From JAFAGO01 sp031987605 (GTDB taxonomy: Bacteria; Bacteroidota; Bacteroidia; Flavobacteriales; Weeksellaceae), in NCBI GenBank assembly GCA_031987605.1, contig DALZZF010000002.1, forward strand, positions 248,001 through 312,000: 64,000 nt of DNA, written 5' to 3'. Below, in pieces: positions 57,133-64,000 of the stretch. Below the pieces are notes generated by a model. The model was not told where the DNA came from. It worked only from the letters and a program-made list of their open reading frames with translations, and made no database searches. The position numbers and the translations under genes were made by a program. The stretch's first letter is position 1; the number at the start of each line of letters is the position of its first letter.

Positions 57133-59028
57133 TTAAGAGGCGGTTGGAGTTTTATAGGATTTAATTTTTTCTTCAATTTCGCTGATGATTTGCTCATCAT
57201 CAATAGTTGAAGGAATCTGGAAATCTTTTCCGTCCAGCATGGTACGGATGAGTTTACGCAGGATTTTTCCGCTTCTGGTTTTCGGAAGGCGTTTTACCAC
57301 CATTACATTTTTCAGTGAGGCAACAGCACCAATTTTTTCGCGTACTTTTGCAATGATTTCTTTTTCCACTTGCTTTTCAGAAATATCGACTCCGCTTTTT
57401 AGAACAACGCTGGCAAAAGGGATTTGTCCTTTCAGATTGTCTTCCATTCCTACAACAGCGCATTCGGCAACGGCAGGATGTGAGGAAACTACTTCTTCCA
57501 TTTCGGATGTGGACAAGCGGTGTCCGGCAACATTAATGACATCATCCACGCGTCCGGTTACGAAAATATAGCCGTCTTCGTCTTTAATTGCGCCATCTCC
57601 GGAGAAATAATAGCCTTCAAACTGGGACAAATACGACTTATGGAAACGCTCGTAATCATTCCATATTCCCAGCATTGCGCCGGGTGCAAGCGGAAGTTTT
57701 ATCACAAGAAATCCTTCATGGTGTTCATCCAGTTCGTATCCGTTTTCATCAAAAACTTTTATATCATATCCGGGAATTGGCTTTCCTGCGGATGCACGTT
57801 TTATTTTATAATCAAAAGCAGTAAGTAATCCAAGCATCGGAGCGCCGGATTCGGTTTGCCACCAATGATCGATTGCAGGAATGCCAACATGTTCCGTAAA
57901 CCAGTCCAAAGTCGCAACATCACAGCGTTCGCCAGCCAGAAACTGTTTTTTATAATGGCTTAAATCGTATTTTTTTATCAATTCGCCGTTGGGATCTTCT
58001 TTTTTTATGGCGCGCATGGCAGTTGGAGCGGTAAACATGGTGTTGACTTTATGATCGGCGATCACTCTCCAGAATGTTCCTGCATCCGGTGTCATAATGG
58101 GCTTTCCTTCAAAAACAATCGTGGTATTTCTGTTAATCATTGGTCCGTATACAATATAACTGTGGCCTACTGCCCAGCCAAAATCGGAGGCTGCCCAAAA
58201 TTTTTCTCCCGGTTCTATGGCATAATGATATTTCATAGAAAATTTCATGGAAGTGGCGTAACCACCGGTATCTCTTGCTACTCCTTTTGGTTTTCCGGTC
58301 GTTCCGGAAGTGTAGAGCAGGTAAAGCGGATGTGTAGATTCTACAGGAATGCAATCCACAGGTTCGGATTTTTCTACCAAATCGGTGTAATCAATCGTTC
58401 CCGGGAAATATTCATGTTCGTTGTCGATTAACTGACGATTGAATACAATGGTATGTTCCACTTTATCCTGCGAAAGTTCAATGGCTTTTTCCACCAATGG
58501 CAGATAAGGAATTCTTTTGGCGATTTCTACTCCTGCGGTTGCGGTAATAAGCACTTTTGGTTTACAGTCATCAATTCGTACCACGAGTTCGTTGGGTGCA
58601 AATCCGCCAAAAACAACATTATGAATGACCCCAATTCTTGCGCAGGCCAGCATAGTGAAGAGTGTTTGCGGAATCATCGGCATATAAATTACAGCCGTAT
58701 CTCCTTTTTTCAAACCGAGAGAAACCAGTCCGCCCGCCAGTTTTGAAACTTCTTTCTGAACGTCATGATAGGTGAATTTCTGAACTTTTTCGGTTACCGG
58801 AGAATCATAAATTACGGCAACCTGATTGCCAAAACCGTCTTCAATATGTTTGTCGACACAGAGATAGCACATATTCAGTTCGCCGTCTGCAAACCATTGT
58901 GGATAATCGTTTTCGTCTTTGGAAAGTATGGTTTCCGGAAATTTGTACCAGGAAATATCTTCAGCTTGTTTTTTCCAAAATTCTTCTTTGTTTTCAATAC
59001 TGTTTAAAAACATTTCTTCAGCATTCAT
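57133..59028 (-). CDS. prpE: Acyl-CoA synthetase, PrpE-like (propionate or related acid)
   Basis: The product has 631 residues. It shares the ANL superfamily signatures LYLLYTSGTTGKPKGVARDTGGY, DHWWQTESGAP, YYFSGDGAIKDEDGYIFVTGR and KTRSGKILRKLIRTML. The first ~100 residues and the AGERCDVATLDWF segment resemble PrpE rather than Acs. It probably forms propionyl-CoA. The symbol is by similarity, since substrate choice cannot be read from sequence alone. It lies 211 bp upstream of acs in the same orientation. Confidence 0.8.
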   Translation of the reverse strand: MNAEEMFLNSIENKEEFWKKQAEDISWYKFPETILSKDENDYPQWFADGELNMCYLCVDKHIEDGFGNQVAVIYDSPVTEKVQKFTYHDVQKEVSKLAGGLVSLGLKKGDTAVIYMPMIPQTLFTMLACARIGVIHNVVFGGFAPNELVVRIDDCKPKVLITATAGVEIAKRIPYLPLVEKAIELSQDKVEHTIVFNRQLIDNEHEYFPGTIDYTDLVEKSEPVDCIPVESTHPLYLLYTSGTTGKPKGVARDTGGYATSMKFSMKYHYAIEPGEKFWAASDFGWAVGHSYIVYGPMINRNTTIVFEGKPIMTPDAGTFWRVIADHKVNTMFTAPTAMRAIKKEDPNGELIKKYDLSHYKKQFLAGERCDVATLDWFTEHVGIPAIDHWWQTESGAPMLGLLTAFDYKIKRASAGKPIPGYDIKVFDENGYELDEHHEGFLVIKLPLAPGAMLGIWNDYERFHKSYLSQFEGYYFSGDGAIKDEDGYIFVTGRVDDVINVAGHRLSTSEMEEVVSSHPAVAECAVVGMEDNLKGQIPFASVVLKSGVDISEKQVEKEIIAKVREKIGAVASLKNVMVVKRLPKTRSGKILRKLIRTMLDGKDFQIPSTIDDEQIISEIEEKIKSYKTPTAS

Positions 59029-59133
59029 AATAGTGGGGATTTAATTGTTTGTAAGGGTGTTTCAGGGTTTATGTTATTCTTTAAATTTACAAAAATTATG
59101 GATTTGTTTTCTATTTATTTTGCCTGATGGATT

Positions 59134-59505
59134 TTAGTTTTTATCAGCGATCAGTTCTTCTATTTTTTCGCTGAGTTTTTTAATGGAGTAGGGTTTTGTA
59201 ATGTACGCATCGGCTCCTAATTTCAAACCTTTTTCAATGTCGTTTTCTCCAGCTTTTGCTGAAAGAAAAATCACTTTTATATCCTTATATTTTTCTTCTT
59301 TTTTGATTTCCGAAAGGGTTGTATATCCGTCAATATTCGGCATCATAATATCGAGAAGAATAATATCGGGGATTTCTTCCTTCAGCAGTTCCAGCACTTC
59401 GGAACCATCTCTTGCGATGAAAACTTCGTAGCCGGCTTTTCGGAAGGCGTATTCCAAAGTCATCACAATTTTGTGTTCATCGTCCGCAATTAATATCTTT
59501 TTCAT
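59134..59505 (-). CDS. Receiver-only response regulator
   Basis: The product has 123 residues: a single CheY-type domain with the acidic pair Asp8/Asp9 (ILIADDEHKIV), phosphoacceptor Asp52 (IILLDIMMP), VIFLSAKAGE and Lys in YITKPYSIKKL. It has no output domain, so it must signal through a partner or phosphorelay. It lies 105-750 bp from the symporter-histidine kinase and in the same orientation, so it is the probable cognate regulator. Confidence 0.9.
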   Translation of the reverse strand: MKKILIADDEHKIVMTLEYAFRKAGYEVFIARDGSEVLELLKEEIPDIILLDIMMPNIDGYTTLSEIKKEEKYKDIKVIFLSAKAGENDIEKGLKLGADAYITKPYSIKKLSEKIEELIADKN

Positions 59506-59610
59506 AATTTTTCTTTTTTAGATTTGAGATTTCAGACACGAGATTTGAGACTTTTTGTTTCTTGTATCTGAAATCTCACGTCTCACATCTCACATCTCAT
59601 ATCTGAAATC
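59506..59610. repeat. Short direct repeats between response regulator and kinase
   Basis: The intergenic segment is made of degenerate 8-12-bp units reading TCTCACAT and TGAAATCTCA on the plus strand, with mirrored GAGATTT units at its left part. A similar GTGAGATTT unit recurs at ~62470 and CTCACATCT at ~62528, on the other side of the kinase gene. This may be an unstable minisatellite or a scattered repeat family. Confidence 0.55.
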
Positions 59611-62256
59611 TCACATCTCATGTCTTCTTAAAACAATTTCAAAAGCAACACCGATTTCTTTATTTTTTGCTTTAATGCTTCCTTCATGTGCTTCAACAAT
59701 TTTTTTGCAAATCGCCAATCCGAGTCCGCTTCCCAGAGGTTTTCTGATATTCTGGTTGTGGCTTTGGTAGAATTTATCAAAAATAAATTCCAGATCTTCC
59801 TCGGGAATGGTTTTCCCGGTGTTGAACACCGAAATAACAACATCATCCTCGGTTTCTCTGAATTTGGTTTGAATCATTCCCTGCTCAGTCGTGAATTTCA
59901 GTGCGTTTCCGAGAATATTCTGAAAAACCTGAATCATCTTGGATTCATCATATTCCAGTTCTTCATGTTGCAGGAGATTTACTTCCGAATGGTGCAGATT
60001 GCGCTGCTCAAAGAGGTGATAAAGCGGTTTTGATGCTTTGCGGTAGGTTTCCAGAAGATTGTATTTCTTTATTTGCAAAGGCAAAGTACCCGCTTCTAAT
60101 TTGTCGAGATACAGAATATCGTTGATGATTTCCGCTAAACGGTCGGATTCGGATATGATGTTTTGAAGGAATTCATTTTTAATTTCTGAAGGCATTTCTT
60201 CATCATCCAGAAGGATTTCCGAAGTGGCACGAATGGCGGTAATGGGTGTTCGGAGTTCATGCGCAACAGAATCCAGAAAATCGTCTTTCTGCTTGTCTTT
60301 AAACATGAGGTTTTCATTGGCATTCCGAAGTTTATCCGAAAGTTGCAGCAATTGGTGCGACTGCTCCTGAAGTTGCTTGTTGAGGGCAATATTTTCTTTG
60401 GATTCTTCCAGAATTTTCAAAACTTCGGGGAGGGAAATTTTATCTTCTTTCGTTACGCCTTCGATCAGAATTTTTGCAGATGCGGTTCCGATTCTTCCGC
60501 TTAAAAGATTTTCGGAAAATTTGATGAAACGCGCATCAGCCGTATTGTTTTCATCCGAAATATTATATTTGAGATTGAAAATTTTCAGGGCTTGTTTGGT
60601 TTTGTTTTCACCCAGAAAACGAACCAGTATTTTCTGAATATCTGAAATATTGGCGGTTCCTTTCCAGATGTAGGCGTTTTCGTGATTTTGAATGTAATCA
60701 TTAATATCCACATAAATTTCCGCAAAGTTTCTTTCGCGATAATTTCCGACCACACTCACGGAAACAATGCAAAATAAAGCAGAATTCACCAGAATGCTCC
60801 AAAAGAAAATATTGGGGATCAGGCCGAGATACGGGATTTTGAAGAATTTAAAGAAAAAACTGTCGTTAATCTGCGGAAAATAATTGGGCAAAACAAGATT
60901 GAGGTAACAAATAAAAACGCCGGCAACAATCCCTGAAATCGCACCGGAATAGGTTCCTCTTCTCCAGAAAATTGCACCGAAAAAAGAGGGTGCCAGTTGC
61001 GCAATCAGGACAAAAGAAATCATCCCGATATGGAAAAGCGAAGATGAAGTGATAATGTATTTATAGAAAATAAAACCTCCGATAATCAAAAGGAAAATCC
61101 CGAATTTTCGGATGTTGACAATAGTTTTCGTATTGTCGTTTTCGTTTTTGCTTTTAAAGCGATCGAGCCAACCATACGGAATCATCAGATTGTTGGACAA
61201 CATTACCGAAAGTGAAATGCTCGATACAATAATCATGGATATACAAGCGCTTAATCCGCCAAAAAAGACCATTGCAGAAATGACAATATTTCCAAATTTT
61301 TGAGGAATTAGGATTGAATAAAATTCGGGATTCACATTTTGCCCGAAAAATAAAATTTTGCCGCCCCACGCAATCGGAAATACGAAAATATTCATCAAAA
61401 GCATGTACAACGGGAACACCCAAATTGCAGTATTGATGTGTTTTTCTTTTCTGTTTTCGATAATTGCGGAATGAAATTGTCTCGGCAAAAGAAAAATTGC
61501 CGTCATGGAAAGCATGGAAAGCAGAAACCAGTTTACACTTCCTTCTAAACCTTTAAATGTATTTTTTTCTTTGAAATCGGGAAGAAGTGCGGCTTGTTTG
61601 TAAATATCATCAAAACCATTGAAAACGCCGTATACCACAAAAATTCCGAGAACGATGAAGAACACCAGTTTCAAAAAACTTTCCACTGCAACTGCGGAAA
61701 TGATGCCCAGTCTTTTTTCCGAAGCATCCACATAACGTGTTCCGTAATAGGAAGAAAACAAAGCGATAATCAAAACAGCATAAGTGGCGGTATCCAAAAA
61801 AATACTTGAACTTTCTACGGTGTTCGTCATTAAATGAAATGTTTCCGAAATCGCTTTAATCTGCAAACCGATATACGGAATAATGGCAACCATACACAAA
61901 AGCGCAACCAAAGCGCCTAAAGAACGGCTGTTCCCGTATCGCAAAGAAATAAAATCGGCTATGGAACTGATTTTGTTGACGCGGGAGATACGGATAATTT
62001 TTTTGTTAATGTAAATCCAGGACGGAATAATAATGACCGGACCGATATAGATGGCAAGATATTCCAGTCCGGAATTTGCCGCAACACCGATGCTTCCGTA
62101 GTACGTCCATGCCGTGCAATATACCGCAAGTGAAAGGGAATACACATACGGATTGTTCATCCAGAACTGTCCTTTTCTTCGCTCCGCAGAATGCGCAATG
62201 AAGAACAGAAATCCCAGATAAACGATTACCAATATGAATAAAACCGCACTACTCAT
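59611..62256 (-). CDS. Sodium:solute symporter-histidine kinase fusion
   Basis: I chose ATG 62256 (881 residues), which overlaps the stop of the small upstream gene by 8 bases; ATG 62274 is possible. The N-terminal ~530 residues form a SLC5/SSS transporter domain of ~13 helices (LAVYCTAWTYYGSIGVAANSG, ISSIADFISLRYG). A linker and coiled coil are followed by the kinase: H-box VAHELRTPITA with phospho-His672 (counted from 62274), N-box QNILGNALKFT, and GSGLGLAICKKIVEAHEG. The layout resembles CbrA/CrbS, which control acetate and amino-acid use in other bacteria. The neighbouring acs and prpE support a role in sensing short-chain acids. Confidence 0.9.
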   Translation of the reverse strand: MSSAVLFILVIVYLGFLFFIAHSAERRKGQFWMNNPYVYSLSLAVYCTAWTYYGSIGVAANSGLEYLAIYIGPVIIIPSWIYINKKIIRISRVNKISSIADFISLRYGNSRSLGALVALLCMVAIIPYIGLQIKAISETFHLMTNTVESSSIFLDTATYAVLIIALFSSYYGTRYVDASEKRLGIISAVAVESFLKLVFFIVLGIFVVYGVFNGFDDIYKQAALLPDFKEKNTFKGLEGSVNWFLLSMLSMTAIFLLPRQFHSAIIENRKEKHINTAIWVFPLYMLLMNIFVFPIAWGGKILFFGQNVNPEFYSILIPQKFGNIVISAMVFFGGLSACISMIIVSSISLSVMLSNNLMIPYGWLDRFKSKNENDNTKTIVNIRKFGIFLLIIGGFIFYKYIITSSSLFHIGMISFVLIAQLAPSFFGAIFWRRGTYSGAISGIVAGVFICYLNLVLPNYFPQINDSFFFKFFKIPYLGLIPNIFFWSILVNSALFCIVSVSVVGNYRERNFAEIYVDINDYIQNHENAYIWKGTANISDIQKILVRFLGENKTKQALKIFNLKYNISDENNTADARFIKFSENLLSGRIGTASAKILIEGVTKEDKISLPEVLKILEESKENIALNKQLQEQSHQLLQLSDKLRNANENLMFKDKQKDDFLDSVAHELRTPITAIRATSEILLDDEEMPSEIKNEFLQNIISESDRLAEIINDILYLDKLEAGTLPLQIKKYNLLETYRKASKPLYHLFEQRNLHHSEVNLLQHEELEYDESKMIQVFQNILGNALKFTTEQGMIQTKFRETEDDVVISVFNTGKTIPEEDLEFIFDKFYQSHNQNIRKPLGSGLGLAICKKIVEAHEGSIKAKNKEIGVAFEIVLRRHEM

Positions 62257-62452
62257 CAAATTTTCTGAAAACAAAATAGGAGGCCACCGAAGAAAAGAGC
62301 CATACGATGAATATATAACCGCAAATAAGCGGTAAACCTATGAATTCTTCTGAAGAATTAAACAAAAGCAAAACCGGCGCATTAAACAGTACGAAAAGTA
62401 CGATGCTCAAAATCACCAGTTTCTGCTTGTGTCTTTTTTTCATTTTTTTCAA
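62249..62452 (-). CDS. Small two-helix membrane protein preceding the symporter-kinase
   Basis: The product has 67 residues: a Lys-rich N-terminus (MKKMKKRHKQK) followed by two hydrophobic helices (~14-32 and ~42-60). Such small membrane proteins often precede SSS transporters, and the stop overlaps the kinase start, suggesting translational coupling and a subunit role. No motif beyond that. Confidence 0.7.
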   Translation of the reverse strand: MKKMKKRHKQKLVILSIVLFVLFNAPVLLLFNSSEEFIGLPLICGYIFIVWLFSSVASYFVFRKFDE

Positions 62453-62559
62453 TAAATCTCAGAAAGAAGATGTGAGATTTCGGACTTTAAAGGGATCGTT
62501 TAATATGGGGAAATTGTTCGGTCCTGGTCTCACATCTTGGATTCTGTGTTATAAATGCA

Positions 62560-62787
62560 TTACATATTTTTTTGCGAATATTCTCCTTTCAGGGCGTACC
62601 AGCCGAAAACCGCCATTCCGCCAACCACAATAGGAAGCAGAATAAATACGATAATAATCCCGAAAACAAGATCTTCCTGTTTTCCCGAATTGAGTTTTGG
62701 AATTCCCATTACGGTAAGTCCGAAGTATAGAATTACGGCTGCTACTGCAATCCAAACCACTCCCAATATTTTTTTTATAGTATCCAT
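62560..62787 (-). CDS. Small membrane protein next to the MFS gene
   Basis: The product has 75 residues, MDTIKKILGVVWIAVAAVILYFGL, with two membrane helices (~8-28 and ~42-66) and a Lys-rich tail (YSQKNM). It is read in the same direction as the MFS transporter that ends at 62887, ~100 bp downstream of it, and probably in the same transcript. Small membrane proteins are frequent beside flavobacterial MFS transporters. Function unknown. Confidence 0.7.
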   Translation of the reverse strand: MDTIKKILGVVWIAVAAVILYFGLTVMGIPKLNSGKQEDLVFGIIIVFILLPIVVGGMAVFGWYALKGEYSQKNM

Positions 62788-62886
62788 TTTTTCTTGTTTT
62801 TAAAGTTAAAAAATATTTTTGATGTTCAAAACTCAATATTACGCAGTGTATTTTCACACAATATTGAGCTTTGAACTTATTTTATT

Positions 62887-64000
62887 TTAGTCGTGAACAT
62901 TTTTGTCTTTCCCATTCAGATAGAACAATCCGATTACGAAACAGACGGCAGCCACAATAATCGGATACCATAAACCTTCGAGATACCATTCTGCATTTCC
63001 GCCTTCTTTTGCGGTTGTGGCAAGATAAGTTGAAACTGCCGGAAGAAGCCCGCCAAATACACCGTTACCAATATGATACGGAAGCGACATGGAAGTATAA
63101 CGGATTCTGATCGGGAACATTTCCACAAGGAATGCGGCAATCGGGCCATATACCATGGTTACGAACAATACCTGAATAAATACCAGAAATACGAGTTTCC
63201 ATCGGGTATCAGGATCTACAGTAATGGCGGTTTTTTTCACCGGTTCTTCCACTTTTCCTTCTTTCAAAACCGGACCGTTGGCAGACCAGTGTACAATGCT
63301 GTCACTTTTTACTTTAAATCCGTCACTAAACGTTTTTTCTGTATGGAAAGTAATCAAGCTGTCTCCTGCGATTTTTTCGTGAACGGCTGAGGTACGTTTT
63401 TGAACGACTCCGTTTTGGGCAAGCGTTTTTTCGCTCATATTAACCGAGTTGTACATGGCTTTGTAAATCGGGCGGTACGAGAAAATGGCGACAAGCATTC
63501 CTAAAAGTATAATGGGTTTTCTGCCTACTTTGTCGGAAAGCCAACCGAAAAGTACAAAGAACGGCGTTCCCAAGAATAATGCCAGTGCAATCATGGAATC
63601 TACCTGTGCGCTGTCGATATTCATGGTTTTCTGCATGAAACTAAGTGCGTAGAACTGTCCGGTATACCACACCACACCTTGTCCCATTACAGCACCAAAG
63701 AGCGCCAGTAACACAAATTTGAAATTGTATTTGTTTCCGAAGGATTCTTTTAAAGGATTTGCGGAGGTTTTTCCTTCTTTTTTCGCTTTAGCAAAGAGCG
63801 GCGATTCCTTCATGTTTCTTCTGATGATATAGGAAACTCCCACCATCAAAATTGAAATCCAGAACGGAATTCTCCATCCCCAACTGTCAAATTCTTCTGC
63901 GGAAAGGGAAGTTTTGGTCACTAAAATTACGATCAGTGAAATGAAAAGTCCTGCTGTTGCAGTAGTTTGAATCCATGATGTCCAATATCCGCGTCTTCCC
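62887..64000 (-). CDS. MFS metabolite transporter (partial, N-terminus off window)
   Basis: The frame continues past the right edge (upstream residues RRGYWTSWIQTTATAGLF), so the N-terminus is missing and the GTG at 63921 is not the start. Several helices are visible, with FGWLSDKVGRKPIIL (the D-x-x-G-R motif of MFS loop 2-3 or 8-9) and FPIRIRYTSMSLPYHIGNGVFGG. The latter is a signature of the metabolite:H+ symporter (MHS) group that includes ProP- and ShiA-like proteins. A ~100-residue charged insertion (TLAQNGVVQKRTSAVHEK... PVKKTAITVD) interrupts the second half. Substrate unknown, perhaps a short organic acid given the neighbours. Confidence 0.85.
   Translation of the reverse strand, partial: GRRGYWTSWIQTTATAGLFISLIVILVTKTSLSAEEFDSWGWRIPFWISILMVGVSYIIRRNMKESPLFAKAKKEGKTSANPLKESFGNKYNFKFVLLALFGAVMGQGVVWYTGQFYALSFMQKTMNIDSAQVDSMIALALFLGTPFFVLFGWLSDKVGRKPIILLGMLVAIFSYRPIYKAMYNSVNMSEKTLAQNGVVQKRTSAVHEKIAGDSLITFHTEKTFSDGFKVKSDSIVHWSANGPVLKEGKVEEPVKKTAITVDPDTRWKLVFLVFIQVLFVTMVYGPIAAFLVEMFPIRIRYTSMSLPYHIGNGVFGGLLPAVSTYLATTAKEGGNAEWYLEGLWYPIIVAAVCFVIGLFYLNGKDKNVHD

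Overview
The window looks like chromosome from a flavobacterium of the Weeksellaceae (Chryseobacterium/Kaistella/Epilithonimonas-like). The evidence is low G+C, Bacteroidota-type promoters (TAnnTTTG -7 boxes) with few Shine-Dalgarno sites, a secreted protease with a type IX secretion C-terminal domain, a flavobacterial type II-C Cas9, and a DnaJ with only two CxxCxGxG motifs. The genus is inferred, not proven.

Positions 1 to about 10,000 are accessory DNA. First comes one end of an integrative element (1-4522): a partial replication initiator, a winged-helix protein, two tandem DUF3853 proteins, a divergent operator/promoter, an HTH regulator, a split secreted protein and a tyrosine recombinase. 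Then come a truncated type IIG-like restriction/methylase gene, a dihydrolipoyl dehydrogenase of different base composition, a frameshifted CYP152-type P450, and an IS5-family element that seems to cut the end of the P450 gene.

Positions 10,136-28,845 hold a complete type II-C CRISPR-Cas locus: a tracrRNA candidate with anti-repeat, cas9, cas1, cas2, then two non-cas genes (a DUF2130 coiled-coil protein and a 1937-residue SF1 helicase with a Vsr/DUF559-like nuclease domain), then an array I count as 70 repeats and 69 spacers. The helicase pair lies in the same orientation between cas2 and the array and is probably a second defence module. Each repeat contains, on the minus strand, a consensus Bacteroidota promoter (TTG, 21 nt, TATCTTTG). 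A minus-strand terminator lies at the cas-proximal end of the array, and the anti-repeat pairs perfectly (with two G.U wobbles) only if tracrRNA and crRNA are both read from the minus strand. I conclude that the array is transcribed leftward, toward cas, from many repeat-embedded promoters. The far end is capped by an IS982 copy with a 5-bp target duplication, sitting inside a broken gene.

From about 30,200 onward the window is mostly ordinary chromosome: gpmA, a lipoprotein, alaS, a T9SS trypsin-like protease, an AAA protein with altered Walker motifs, prfB with a TTG start, tandem DedA proteins, grpE-dnaJ, an Nramp transporter, a DUF937-OmpA protein, proS, a Gly/Tyr-rich lipoprotein, an outer-membrane barrel, a ZIP transporter, a methyltransferase, a GH43-like glycosidase and two small paralogues. 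The last 9 kb (55,015-64,000) group acs, a prpE-like acyl-CoA synthetase, a receiver-only response regulator, a sodium-solute-symporter/histidine-kinase fusion with a small membrane partner, and an MFS transporter. This looks like a short-chain organic acid uptake, activation and sensing cluster.
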